Assembly (NCBI RefSeq): GCF_003063455.1 | Contig: NZ_NESN01000002.1 | Coordinates: 434,001-498,000, forward strand | DNA length: 64,000 nt | Direction: 5' to 3' | Source: Limnohabitans parvus II-B4 | GTDB taxonomy: Bacteria; Pseudomonadota; Gammaproteobacteria; Burkholderiales; Burkholderiaceae_C | Shown here: positions 26,212 through 35,112 of the stretch, piece after piece | Layout of the letters: the number at the start of each line of letters is the position of its first letter | Numbering within the stretch: position 1 is the stretch's first letter | Translations under genes and position numbers: made by a program | Notes under the pieces: generated by a model | Seen by the model: the letters and a program-made list of their open reading frames with translations, nothing else | Told to the model about the DNA's origin: nothing | The model's database searches: none

Positions 26212-27345
26212 TTATTTGAGTTTGTGGCCGCAGCCGCCGCAAAACAGATCAGCGTCAGTGACCGTCATGGAACAACTCGGGCAAGTCAGGCCAGCAGGAG
26301 CCTCTTTCGGGGTGGCTTGTTGTGCCGCAGCCGCCTGGGCAGCAACCTGTGTCTTGATCTCTTGGGCACGCTCTTTAGCCGCCTGCAGTTGCTGGTTGAC
26401 TTTGTCTTCGGCTTCACGAAGAGACAAGCCCGCGATGGCCGTGTGATGAATGATGGCTGCGCCTTTCATGCCCACGAGAAAAACGGGGATCGCTGCAACC
26501 AAAAACAAGATCGTGGAGCCCAAGCCTAATGCCCACATGTACCCACTGTTGCCGCCAGAACCACCCATCAAGCCCATAAGACCGTCAAAGTTCATCGACA
26601 TGCCGAAGATGCCCGCAGACATGCTCAGTGTGATGCCAACGCCGCTGCCGACAATACCCACCACAATACCGCTCACCACCACCATCAACAGACCAAGCAT
26701 CAAGCTCATGACCACCGCCATGATCAATCGGTGGCGTGCGATTTCCTTGAGCATGACCAGCGCCGATATGGCCGTCGAGCCGCTCCAGATCGCCGGGGCA
26801 GCCAGGGGAATCGCCACATACAGCAAGCCAAACAACACCAGACCGGTCAACAATGCGGCCACCGGGTAAACGATCGCGAACAAAAGAGGGCCAACGCCTG
26901 GGATTTTGCAAATCAGCAGCAAAACACCGAGCACCAACAAGTAAGCCAAAAAGAGGATGCCCTCAAACAACAGGACCAACAGCAAGCGATGGCTTGTGAA
27001 CAGCGAGGTAAGCAAAGCATCCGTGATGTTTCGCTGCGGGCGTCCCCAGACGCCGTCACTGACGAGTATGCCCGCCGCATTTATGCCCACCAAGGCGATG
27101 CCGAAGGTCATCAAAATGGCCAACATGAAAAGGAAGCCGGCCATGCCGCTCATGACCATCGACGCGAAGATGGCAGCAAATGTGGCATTCACAACCACAC
27201 ACGCCAAAAATGTCATGACCAGCACCGCAAAAGGACGCCATTGGGTCACCGCATCAAGGGCCCCGAGCAGCGAACTTGATTGGTTCAGGTTGTTGCGCAG
27301 ATCCGCCGATGGGTTCTGCTGCATTGTGTTGTTTGCCGCTGTCAT
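26212..27345 (-). CDS. Polytopic membrane protein with C-terminal zinc ribbon
   Basis: A 377-residue protein with about six to seven transmembrane segments (residues about 38-290), several rich in Gly and Met. A charged, probably coiled helix (residues about 305-345, KVNQQLQAAKERAQEIKTQV) leads to a C-terminal zinc ribbon (CPSCSMTVTDADLFCGGCG, residues about 355-373). The ribbon is therefore cytoplasmic, as in the two genes downstream. I do not recognise the membrane domain. It is the third zinc-ribbon membrane protein in a row. Confidence 0.76.
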   Translation of the reverse strand: MTAANNTMQQNPSADLRNNLNQSSSLLGALDAVTQWRPFAVLVMTFLACVVVNATFAAIFASMVMSGMAGFLFMLAILMTFGIALVGINAAGILVSDGVWGRPQRNITDALLTSLFTSHRLLLVLLFEGILFLAYLLVLGVLLLICKIPGVGPLLFAIVYPVAALLTGLVLFGLLYVAIPLAAPAIWSGSTAISALVMLKEIARHRLIMAVVMSLMLGLLMVVVSGIVVGIVGSGVGITLSMSAGIFGMSMNFDGLMGLMGGSGGNSGYMWALGLGSTILFLVAAIPVFLVGMKGAAIIHHTAIAGLSLREAEDKVNQQLQAAKERAQEIKTQVAAQAAAAQQATPKEAPAGLTCPSCSMTVTDADLFCGGCGHKLK

Positions 27346-27415
27346 GAAAAGTCCCTTTGATTCAAAAATCTGAATGGCTGAAGAAGCGATGCCGATGGAT
27401 CGCCGTTCTCGTTCT

Positions 27416-28153
27416 TTAACCCGCTTTGTTCTCCGAAGGCACAGGCCCGGCTTGCACCGTCACCCGCTCCACCCCTTTGGGCACGCACGAATCGATTTGC
27501 CGGATGAACGTGATTTGTTTGCCTTTGGCCGTGGTGATGACGTCGGGCGTCAGGCTCAACTTGCGAGCTTTGGCTTCTTCGGGGCGAACCGCCAGAATGA
27601 TGTCTGCCGAGCCCCGCTCATCGGCCATTTTTTCGGCCAGCTTTCTGAGCTTTTCAACTGCGGCGGCATGCTCTGGACGGTTTTTGGTGGCAGTCGGCAA
27701 TTCGACGGTCAAGGACTCAAAAGCTTTGACCTTTTTGGTGTCTTTGCCATCGTCGGTTTTCATGCTGACGTCTTGCGTTTTCACCTCGCCAACCATGACG
27801 CCTTTGGTCTTTGCAATCGGCGCGATGGTGGCAATGATTTCTTGGCGAGAAGCCGCAGCGTCTTCCAGCTCTTGCCGTCTGGCACGCTCAAAGCCCAACA
27901 AGCCCCCAGCGGCAGCGCCGACCACACATGCCGTCAAGCGGTCACCGCCAACGATTTGCGCCATCAAAACACCCCCTGCACAACCCAGGGTTGCGCCCGC
28001 CACCGTGCTGACGGTTTTTTGATCAACTGACTCGAGGCTTTTAGGGATACTTTCACACCCCACAAGCCAGCCAGCAAGGCAGAGAATGGTCAGTTTTTTC
28101 CCCACATGCAAGCCGTGGCGCGTGGTCAAAGAGAATGAATGAAGGTGTGTCAT
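27416..28153 (-). CDS. Glycine-zipper lipoprotein, 245 aa
   Basis: A predicted lipoprotein: the N-terminal hydrophobic stretch ends LAGWLVGCES, with the lipobox cysteine at about residue 33. A glycine-zipper-like segment follows (VAGATLGCAGGVLMAQIVGG and AAAGGLLGFERARR), then a soluble domain of about 150 residues rich in Lys and Glu. A GTG 16 codons downstream is an alternative start giving a standard-length signal. It overlaps the upstream gene by 4 bp. Glycine-zipper lipoproteins often sit in the outer membrane; the role is unknown. Confidence 0.72.
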   Translation of the reverse strand: MTHLHSFSLTTRHGLHVGKKLTILCLAGWLVGCESIPKSLESVDQKTVSTVAGATLGCAGGVLMAQIVGGDRLTACVVGAAAGGLLGFERARRQELEDAAASRQEIIATIAPIAKTKGVMVGEVKTQDVSMKTDDGKDTKKVKAFESLTVELPTATKNRPEHAAAVEKLRKLAEKMADERGSADIILAVRPEEAKARKLSLTPDVITTAKGKQITFIRQIDSCVPKGVERVTVQAGPVPSENKAG

Positions 28154-28575
28154 TTGAGGTTGGCATCCAGAATGGCGTTGGCATGTTTGAGTCGTTCATC
28201 GTCGAGTTGCTTGCTCAACGTGTGAATTGAATCGTTGTGGGCTTGAGCCGCAGTTGCTGGCTTTTGTTGACGCACAGGCGCTGGCGATTGAGTGCCTGCA
28301 ACCACAGGCATCGGGGCAGGCGATGGCGATGGCGGTACAGACGCGGTGTCAGCCCTCGCGCCCGATTTGGGCAACGACTCATCCGGCTTGGCGACAGGTC
28401 TTTGCTGCTCAACTGGCGTGCGCACAGGCAACAAGCCCAATCGATCCAGCAGCTGCCCCCCACCAAACGTAGCCCCCAACAGCAGCAACGTGTTGATCGG
28501 GGCCAAGTGCTTGGCTGTGAAGCTTCTGAACTTTTCGTAGATTCCCACTTTGGGTGGACTCGGACTTTCTGACAT
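28150..28575 (-). CDS. Membrane-anchored hypothetical protein, 141 aa
   Basis: With the ATG at 28575 the protein has a short cytoplasmic head (MSESPSPPKVGIYEKF), one hydrophobic segment (about residues 26-44), a Pro-rich spacer, and a C-terminal helix (DSIHTLSKQLDDERLKHANA). No family is recognised. Its stop overlaps the glycine-zipper lipoprotein start by 4 bp (ATGA), which implies coupled translation and a shared role. Confidence 0.62.
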   Translation of the reverse strand: MSESPSPPKVGIYEKFRSFTAKHLAPINTLLLLGATFGGGQLLDRLGLLPVRTPVEQQRPVAKPDESLPKSGARADTASVPPSPSPAPMPVVAGTQSPAPVRQQKPATAAQAHNDSIHTLSKQLDDERLKHANAILDANLK

Positions 28576-28744
28576 GCGTTTGTTCAAAGAATGAAATAGC
28601 AATAAAACCGTGACCGGAAATATATCACCCAAAAACAACTTTAAAGTTCTAATAATTTGACATTTTTAGCTTACCATTTATTAATTTATACATGGTGCTT
28701 CATGCTTTGCCGAGATGCAAAACCCCGTCAAACCCCTTACGAAC

Positions 28745-29047
28745 TCACTGATCATCCCCGTCGTCAGGCAACCATCGGCTCAGTACTTCCTCTTTGCAGA
28801 CGTGTCGTTTGGCTTGATCCAGCGCCACACTGGACAAAACCGTTCCTTGCCCAAGTGGGCCTTCGTAGGCATAGCCATTGACTTGTCGACCTCCTTGGTC
28901 TTGCCGGTAGGACTGCAATTTGTAAGTGTCACCGTTGGCGCACTGGCCCACTTCAAGGGGCGACGTCCAAACCGGTGGCGACTGGGCATTCGTCACCGCT
29001 GTCAAGACCAAGAGACCTAAAGCGGCCAAAACATTGATTCGCTGCAT
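28745..29047 (-). CDS. Small secreted protein, 100 aa
   Basis: A signal peptide (MQRINVLAALGLLVLTAVTNAQ) precedes a mature part of about 78 residues with two cysteines (QCANGDTYKL and HVCKEEVL) that could form a disulphide. An AAGGAAG ribosome-binding site supports the start. It is the first gene of the minus-strand array and is divergent from the sigma-factor operon across 114 bp. A 169-bp AT-rich gap follows it before the next gene. The family is unknown. Confidence 0.68.
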   Translation of the reverse strand: MQRINVLAALGLLVLTAVTNAQSPPVWTSPLEVGQCANGDTYKLQSYRQDQGGRQVNGYAYEGPLGQGTVLSSVALDQAKRHVCKEEVLSRWLPDDGDDQ

Positions 29048-29161
29048 GTTGCTTCCTTTGTAAATTGTTAGAGACTCTCTTTTGTCGCTTTAAAAATACT
29101 TTGGTTCACTTAATTTTCCAAGCCCCTCTAGAATCAGCGCATTTAGCCTCCGACCTTCGTT

Positions 29162-29740
29162 ATGACCGAACTGCCTCCATCCACCTTGCAACACTTGCTG
29201 GCCCAAATCGGGCAACAGGACTTCAAGGCGTTTGAGCGTGTGTACCGGCATTACCACGACCGCGTCTTTGCCTTTGTGCTGCACATGCATGCCGATCGGG
29301 CTGATGGCGAAGAAATCACCAACGATGTTTTTTTGACTTTGGCCAAGAACCCCATGGCTTACCAAGGCCATGCCCGGTTTTCAACCTGGCTGTTGGGAAT
29401 TGCCAAGAACAAGGTGTTTGACAGGATGCGTCAACGGGGGCGGCATGTTCGAACCGAGTCTGTGGACGAGAACACGTGGTGTGCGATGGCCGACGCATCG
29501 GGCGATGTGGTGACGCAGGCTTTGCGCCACGAAAAAAGCTTGGCGCTGGACCATTGCCGGGATCAATTGCCTCTCGAACAAAAACAGGCGCTGTACTTGG
29601 CCTATTACATCGATGCCAGCGTGGAGGTCATCGCCGCAGAACAACAATGTCCCACGGGGACTGTGAAATCACGGTTGTTCAATGCGCGACAAAGCATGCG
29701 TCGCTGCCTTGAGCGCTGGCAAGGAGGCGTCACGCCATGA
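29162..29740 (+). CDS. ECF-family RNA polymerase sigma factor
   Basis: A 192-residue sigma-70-family factor with only regions 2 and 4. Region 2 includes FERVYRHYHDRVFAFVLHM, then DVFLTLAKN and FSTWLLGIAKNKVFDRMR. Region 4 includes LPLEQKQALYLAYYIDASV and CPTGTVKSRLFNARQSMRR. It directs transcription of a stress or envelope regulon when released by its anti-sigma partner. The next gene overlaps it by 4 bp. It probably controls its own operon and perhaps the divergent membrane-protein array. Confidence 0.92.
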   Translation: MTELPPSTLQHLLAQIGQQDFKAFERVYRHYHDRVFAFVLHMHADRADGEEITNDVFLTLAKNPMAYQGHARFSTWLLGIAKNKVFDRMRQRGRHVRTESVDENTWCAMADASGDVVTQALRHEKSLALDHCRDQLPLEQKQALYLAYYIDASVEVIAAEQQCPTGTVKSRLFNARQSMRRCLERWQGGVTP

Positions 29741-30411
29741 ACTCACCCCAAACCGACGAACAACGTTTTGCCGAAAATTTGCCGTTTTACGTCAATGGCA
29801 GTTTGCCCACCGACGAACACGCCTGGATGGCGGTGCGCCTTGTGCAACATCCGCAATGGCAAACGGATGTGGATCAAGCTCGACAAGAACGCATCGCCTG
29901 CCAAGCCGTGCACTCGGATATCGCTGAATCTGTTCGCCTGGCACGCATACGCAGTCAACTCGCTTGGCCAGATTCGACCATTCAAACGCAAGCGCCCAAG
30001 CAAAAAAATCCACGCACAGTACTGACGCACCCGTGGCTGACGGGTTTGTTGGGCATGCTGCTCGGTGCTTTACTGGTTGCAGGCATGGGCATCCGCGCGC
30101 CACACGGTGGCCCCACAACCAACGCCAAGCAGGATGCAGCGCTGCACCGGGGTGAGCGCCGCGACTGCCCTGTGGCGCAAGACATTCGGATCTCCCTGTC
30201 GCCCTCCACACAATGGGGTGTGCTTGCGCAGTTGCTGCGCAAGCTCCAATTGCAATTGGTCAGTGGACCCAACCAGGATGGCGAAGTGTGGGTGCGCATC
30301 GACAAGGGTGCGTCCATGGCCGAAACCCTGAGTCTGCTGCGCAACAGTCCATTGATTGAGCTGGCGCTGCCTGCCAGCACTCCACCTTTGTCCCCACCAT
30401 GCCCATCATGA
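29737..30411 (+). CDS. Predicted anti-sigma factor, membrane-anchored
   Basis: A 224-residue protein with a cytoplasmic N-terminus starting MNSPQTDEQRFAENLPFYVN, as seen in many proteobacterial anti-sigma factors. One transmembrane helix follows (about residues 97-118) and then a periplasmic domain of about 100 residues. The classical zinc anti-sigma HxxxCxxC motif is not present. Position, 4-bp overlap with the ECF gene and topology support the assignment; there is no direct motif proof. It would hold the sigma factor at the membrane until a periplasmic signal arrives. Confidence 0.78.
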   Translation: MNSPQTDEQRFAENLPFYVNGSLPTDEHAWMAVRLVQHPQWQTDVDQARQERIACQAVHSDIAESVRLARIRSQLAWPDSTIQTQAPKQKNPRTVLTHPWLTGLLGMLLGALLVAGMGIRAPHGGPTTNAKQDAALHRGERRDCPVAQDIRISLSPSTQWGVLAQLLRKLQLQLVSGPNQDGEVWVRIDKGASMAETLSLLRNSPLIELALPASTPPLSPPCPS

Positions 30412-31772
30412 ACCGGCTCCAGATCATTGCAGTTTGGATGTGCCTGGCTTGCTTTTGCATCCCAGCGAAAGCACAAGAAACGGCTAGCCCATCGCGCACC
30501 GAATCTCGCGCCAGCTCACCCCGAAAACTGGCACTGGTCATCGGCAACAGTGAATACCAAGGGGTCAATCGTCGCCTGAAAAATCCGATCCATGATGCCC
30601 AGTTGATGAGTCAGACATTACTCAAACTGGGGTTTGAAGTGCAGACGCACTTGGATTTATCTCGCGCAGAGATGGGCAAACGCGTGTCAGCGTTTGCGGC
30701 CTCCTTACCTACAGGTGCCACATCGCTGGTGTTCTATGCCGGTCATGGCGTGCAAATTGGTGGTGCCAGTTATTTGATGCCCACCGACATACAACTGAGC
30801 AACGAGCAAAACGTGCAACTGAGCGCTTACCCTTTGCGGCGTTTGCTGGACGAAGTTTCTGCTGCGCCATCTGCCGTCAACATCGTGATCCTGGACGCCT
30901 GCAGAGACAACCCTTTTCAGCCTGCTGCGCCCGTGCGTTACCGCAGCACGGGACCGATCGGATTGGCAAAAACACGCGCTCCTCGGGGCACTTTGTTGGC
31001 TTATTCAACCCAGCCAGGTCAACTGGCTGCAGACGGTAAAAACAACAACAGCGTCTACACGGCTGCTCTGGCCAACACCTTATTGGAGACCGGATTGACG
31101 GTGGAGGAGGTTTTCAAAAAGGTCAATGCGCTGGTGCGGGACAAGACCCGTGACGATCAAATTCCTTGGTATGAATCCTCCATCATCGAATCCATTTACT
31201 TTTTGCCATCGACGCCAAAAGCATCATCGCCAAAAAATAGCAACGAACTCAAAGGGCTTGAACAACTTGGCTTAGAGCCCTACTGGCGGTCCCCATTTCA
31301 AGGGATGGATCTGGACAACTACGAGTGGTGGAAAAGTGCGGAGCCAGATCAACCACCCGACTGGCATCTACATTTAGACAACTATGAGTGGGGCAAGCTG
31401 AGTGATTACATGTATTCCCGAGAACACGACAGCAAACTGGAAGATATTCCACCGTGGCTCAAACGTGCAGAAAACGGCAATGTGATCGACATGACTTCTT
31501 TGGGTGTCTTGTACCGGGATGGGTCTATTTTTTACCGAAAAGACAAAAACTTCCAATTGCCACCCAACCACGCAAAGGCGCTGTATTGGTTGCAAAGAGC
31601 GGCAGAAAGGAAGTTCGCATTGGCCCAACTTTACTTGGCCAACATGTACCAACGCGGTGAAGGGGTCAAAAAAGACAATGCAAAGGCCCGGCAATTACTG
31701 AACGAAGCATCTAAGACACAAGTTCCCGACTGGAGAATACAAGCCGTGAGCCGCGCTTTTGAAAACGACTGA
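30408..31772 (+). CDS. Secreted caspase-like (peptidase C14) protein with Sel1 repeats
   Basis: A 454-residue protein with a signal peptide (MNRLQIIAVWMCLACFCIPA, cleavage near AKAQ) and a caspase-like domain (residues about 38-255). The catalytic dyad is visible as His113 in YAGHGVQ and Cys165 in DACRDNP. The C-terminal 90 residues contain Sel1-like repeats (AKALYWLQRAAERKFALAQL, YLANMYQRGEGVKKD). It is predicted to be exported, unlike cytosolic metacaspases. The start at 30408 overlaps the anti-sigma stop (ATGA); an ATG three codons earlier is also possible. Substrate and role (signalling protease or cell-death effector) are unknown. Confidence 0.88.
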   Translation: MNRLQIIAVWMCLACFCIPAKAQETASPSRTESRASSPRKLALVIGNSEYQGVNRRLKNPIHDAQLMSQTLLKLGFEVQTHLDLSRAEMGKRVSAFAASLPTGATSLVFYAGHGVQIGGASYLMPTDIQLSNEQNVQLSAYPLRRLLDEVSAAPSAVNIVILDACRDNPFQPAAPVRYRSTGPIGLAKTRAPRGTLLAYSTQPGQLAADGKNNNSVYTAALANTLLETGLTVEEVFKKVNALVRDKTRDDQIPWYESSIIESIYFLPSTPKASSPKNSNELKGLEQLGLEPYWRSPFQGMDLDNYEWWKSAEPDQPPDWHLHLDNYEWGKLSDYMYSREHDSKLEDIPPWLKRAENGNVIDMTSLGVLYRDGSIFYRKDKNFQLPPNHAKALYWLQRAAERKFALAQLYLANMYQRGEGVKKDNAKARQLLNEASKTQVPDWRIQAVSRAFEND

Positions 31773-31905
31773 ACAGTCAGAGGGATTAAGCGGGGTATTG
31801 GTGGCCACGTCCAAAACACCGCAGCAGAGTACAAAGCTACCCCGTTAACGACATAATCCACCTTAAGACAAGCAGCCCCTTCAGGCTGACGCACGAGGAG
31901 ACCCC

Positions 31906-33333
31906 ATGAACGCCCCCACCCCCGCCGCCCACCTGGCCCCCGAAATCGCGCAACGCGCGGTGCCCGAGGCTTTTGTGACGGCCTTGAAAGCCCGCTTTGG
32001 CAACAACTGCTCCACCGCCTTGGTGATCCGCGAGCAGCATGGCCGTGACGAATCCGCCTTCACCCATGTGCCGCCCCCCGCCGCCGTGGTGTTTGCCGAA
32101 AACACCCAGGACGTGGCCGATGCGGTGAAGCTGTGCGCTGAGCACAAAGTGCCGGTGATCCCCTTTGGCGTGGGCTCTTCACTCGAAGGCCATTTGCTGG
32201 CGGTGCAAGGCGGGATCAGCATCGACCTGACGCGCATGAACAAGGTGCTGTCCATCAACGCCGAAGACCTCACTGTCACCGTGCAGCCGGGCGTGACGCG
32301 CAAGCAGCTCAACGACGAGATCAAATCCACCGGCCTGTTCTTCCCGATCGACCCGGGCGCGGACGCGACCATTGGCGGCATGAGCGCCACCCGCGCCAGC
32401 GGCACCAACGCCGTGCGTTACGGGACCATGCGTGAAAACGTGTTGGCGCTTGAAGTGGTGACCTCGTCGGGCGAGGTGATCCGCACCGGCACCCGCGCCA
32501 AGAAATCGAGCGCGGGTTACGACCTGACGCGCCTGATGGTGGGCAGCGAAGGCACGCTGGGTGTGATGACCGAAATCACCGTGCGTCTGTACCCCCTGCC
32601 CGAAGCCATCTCTGCCGCCATTTGCTCGTTCCCGAGCATCGAGGCGGCGGTGCACACCGTGATCCAGACCATCCAGCTGGGCGTGCCGATCGCCCGCGTG
32701 GAGCTGATCGACCACAACACCGTACGCATGGTCAATGCCTACGCCAAGCTGGGCCTGCGCGAAGAGCCCATGCTGTTGATGGAGTTCCACGGCTCGCCTG
32801 CGGGCGTGAAGGAACAAGCCGAAACGGTGCAAGAGATTGCCAGCGAATTCGGCGGCAACGCCTTTGAGTGGGCGGTGACCCCCGAAGAACGCACCCGCCT
32901 GTGGACCGCACGGCACAACGCCTACTTTGCGGCCATCCAGAGCAAACCCGGCTGCCGAGCCATCAGCACCGACACCTGCGTGCCCATCAGCCGCCTGGCC
33001 GATTGCCTGCTCGACTCCATCACCGAGACCGACGCGAGCGGCATCCCTTACTTTTTGGTCGGCCATGTGGGTGACGGCAATTTCCACTTCGGCTATTTGA
33101 TCGACCCGAACAACCCGCAAGAATGCGAAACGGCCGAAGCTTTAAATCAGCAACTGGTCAGCCGCGCTCTGCGCTTGGGCGGCACCTGCACGGGCGAACA
33201 CGGCATCGGCCTGCACAAGATGGATTTCTTGCGCACCGAAACCGGCGAAGGCGCGGTCGACATGATGCGCACGATCAAGCGGGCGCTGGACCCGCACAAC
33301 ATCATGAACCCGGGGAAAATCTTCTCGATGTAA
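31906..33333 (+). CDS. FAD-linked D-lactate/glycolate-type dehydrogenase
   Basis: A 475-residue FAD-binding oxidoreductase of the GlcD/DLD family. The PCMH-type FAD domain spans about residues 55-235 (PVIPFGVGSSLEGHL, DPGADATIGGMSATRASGTN). The FAD-oxidase C-terminal domain ends with GTCTGEHGIGLHKMDFL and HNIMNPGKIF. Related enzymes oxidise D-lactate, glycolate or other 2-hydroxy acids and pass electrons to the respiratory chain or an electron carrier. The precise substrate is not predictable. No glcE/glcF partners are adjacent, which favours a single-subunit D-lactate dehydrogenase type. Confidence 0.88.
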   Translation: MNAPTPAAHLAPEIAQRAVPEAFVTALKARFGNNCSTALVIREQHGRDESAFTHVPPPAAVVFAENTQDVADAVKLCAEHKVPVIPFGVGSSLEGHLLAVQGGISIDLTRMNKVLSINAEDLTVTVQPGVTRKQLNDEIKSTGLFFPIDPGADATIGGMSATRASGTNAVRYGTMRENVLALEVVTSSGEVIRTGTRAKKSSAGYDLTRLMVGSEGTLGVMTEITVRLYPLPEAISAAICSFPSIEAAVHTVIQTIQLGVPIARVELIDHNTVRMVNAYAKLGLREEPMLLMEFHGSPAGVKEQAETVQEIASEFGGNAFEWAVTPEERTRLWTARHNAYFAAIQSKPGCRAISTDTCVPISRLADCLLDSITETDASGIPYFLVGHVGDGNFHFGYLIDPNNPQECETAEALNQQLVSRALRLGGTCTGEHGIGLHKMDFLRTETGEGAVDMMRTIKRALDPHNIMNPGKIFSM

Positions 33334-33334
33334 A

Positions 33335-33365
33335 GACACAGGCGAACCCGCGGTCCGCCTGTGTC
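33335..33365. terminator. Hairpin between convergent genes
   Basis: GACACAGGCG and CGCCTGTGTC form a perfect 10-bp stem with an 11-nt loop between the dehydrogenase and the histidine kinase ends. The T-runs are short on both sides, so termination is likely but not certain. Confidence 0.55.
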
Positions 33366-35112
33366 ATGCCCTCGTCAACAGCAATTGCTCGACTTTGGCG
33401 CACAACTGAGCGGGCTCAAACGGCTTGAGCATCACAGCGCTCAGGCCCGCTTGCCTGAAAGCATCCAGGTCGACAGGGTTGACGTTCGCCGTCAAGCCCA
33501 AGATCGGCACATCTTGGGTCGGCGGTAAAAAATCTTTGCGCAAATGACGTGTGGCCGCAATTCCATCCATGACAGGCATGACCATGTCCATGAGTACCAA
33601 ATCGACGGCGGTCTCGCGCAGGCATTGCAAAGCCTGCTGACCATCGGCAGCCTCCAGAATTTCGCTTTGTGGCCAAGTGTTTTGCAGCACTTGCTTGACC
33701 AGCAAGCGGTTGATCGGATGGTCATCTGCCACCAAAAACCGCCAGGCCATTGAACTGGTTTGGACCTCGGGCTTGACTGTGTTGGGTGTGTGCGAAGGAG
33801 CCTGGGCGATCGTCAGCGGCAGGCGCAACCAAAACCTTGACCCTTTGCCGGACTCACTTTCAAAACCCATCTCGCCGCCCAGCAAATGCGCCAACTTTTG
33901 GGAGATCGCCAAACCCAAGCCGTTGCCCCCGTAGCGCGATTGAATGTCGCTGTCCGCCTGGCTAAACCGATTGAAAATTTGTGCCTGTCGCTCAGGTGCA
34001 ATGCCAATGCCTGTGTCGGTCACCGAAAACAAGACCCCGGGGTTTTCCCATTGCACACGAAGCAGCACCGAGCCTTGGTGGGTGAACTTGAGCGCATTGC
34101 CAAGCAAGTTGACCAGCACTTGCATCAGCCGATGGCGGTCGGTATGCACCCAAGTGGGCAAGGCCTCGTCCAGCTCAATCCGATAATCCAGCGCCATGCT
34201 CTTGACCCGAGGCCAAAACAGTTCAAAGGCATACCCGGTGATTTTGCGCAGCTCAAAGGTTTCAGCCTGGATCACCAATCGACCCGCTTGCAACTGAGAA
34301 TAGTCCAGGATGTCATTGATCACCGTCATCAGGTGGTCGGCCGACTGGCGGGTATGGTTGAGCACCTTGAGGGCTTCGGGCTTGCCTTCGACACGGGCCA
34401 ATAACAAGGCGTTGAAACCGAGGATGGCGTTCATCGGTGTGCGCAGCTCGTGGCTCACGGTGGCGATGAAATGCTCACGCATTTGCAAGGTGTGTTCCAG
34501 CTCCTGCCGTTTGATTTCCAGCTCACGCTGGTACTGCATGCTCTGGGCCACCGCGCGCACATGCAGGCGGTCATAAATCATGGGGATGATGATCAACACC
34601 CCCGTAACCACGCTGAAGGTGACCCAGGAGGTCGTGGCATGCATCAGGCCCAGTGCAAAGGGGGGCACCAGCCCATGGTAATTGCACCATGCCAGACCCA
34701 GCTGCAAAACCCAAACCATGCACAACCAGAAAGCCCCTGCACGGCGACTGATCACGTAAAACGGGGTCAACGGCAAGATCATCAGCCAGGCAAAGCGCGG
34801 AGAAAACACGCCACCGGCATGCCAAACGGCAAAGCACAACAGCACAGCACCCGCACTGGTGCCCAGGTGCACCCCCCAAGCCAGGGGCATGCCATAGTTG
34901 ACCAGGCCCAGCAAGACGGCCAAGAAAACCGCCATCGACATGAACATGGGCGAAGCATTCTGGTAGGGGCTGATGGCTACATACAGCAGCAACACCGTGA
35001 TGACCATGGTCACGAAGAAGAACACATAGGGCATCTTGCCCACGCGAAAAGCCACAGGCAGTCGGGCAATCGTTTGCTCAAACCGGGTGGTCAACAACTG
35101 GCCGTCATCCAT
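33364..35112 (-). CDS. Hybrid sensor histidine kinase with membrane domain and receiver
   Basis: A 582-residue protein. Six or so hydrophobic segments (residues about 28-185) form a membrane sensor of unknown type. The histidine kinase dimerisation domain has the phosphoacceptor His221 (SHELRTPMNAILGF). The ATPase domain shows LVNLLGNALKFT, VTDTGIGIAPE and GGNGLGLAISQKL. A C-terminal receiver contains VADDHPINR, LVLMDMVMPVMDG and LGLTANVN. It overlaps the upstream paralogous kinase by 8 bp. No DNA-binding response regulator is adjacent, so output may pass through a distant phosphotransfer protein. Confidence 0.9.
   Translation of the reverse strand: MDDGQLLTTRFEQTIARLPVAFRVGKMPYVFFFVTMVITVLLLYVAISPYQNASPMFMSMAVFLAVLLGLVNYGMPLAWGVHLGTSAGAVLLCFAVWHAGGVFSPRFAWLMILPLTPFYVISRRAGAFWLCMVWVLQLGLAWCNYHGLVPPFALGLMHATTSWVTFSVVTGVLIIIPMIYDRLHVRAVAQSMQYQRELEIKRQELEHTLQMREHFIATVSHELRTPMNAILGFNALLLARVEGKPEALKVLNHTRQSADHLMTVINDILDYSQLQAGRLVIQAETFELRKITGYAFELFWPRVKSMALDYRIELDEALPTWVHTDRHRLMQVLVNLLGNALKFTHQGSVLLRVQWENPGVLFSVTDTGIGIAPERQAQIFNRFSQADSDIQSRYGGNGLGLAISQKLAHLLGGEMGFESESGKGSRFWLRLPLTIAQAPSHTPNTVKPEVQTSSMAWRFLVADDHPINRLLVKQVLQNTWPQSEILEAADGQQALQCLRETAVDLVLMDMVMPVMDGIAATRHLRKDFLPPTQDVPILGLTANVNPVDLDAFRQAGLSAVMLKPFEPAQLCAKVEQLLLTRA

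Noticed and set aside
28639..28744. Plus-strand promoter with TTGACA at 28657
   Set aside because: A weak -10 follows at 17-bp spacing, but no plus-strand gene begins within about 480 bp.
31790..31846. Inverted repeat CGGGGTA/TACCCCG after the caspase-like gene
   Set aside because: The arms are short, the spacer is long and no T-run follows, so no terminator is called.
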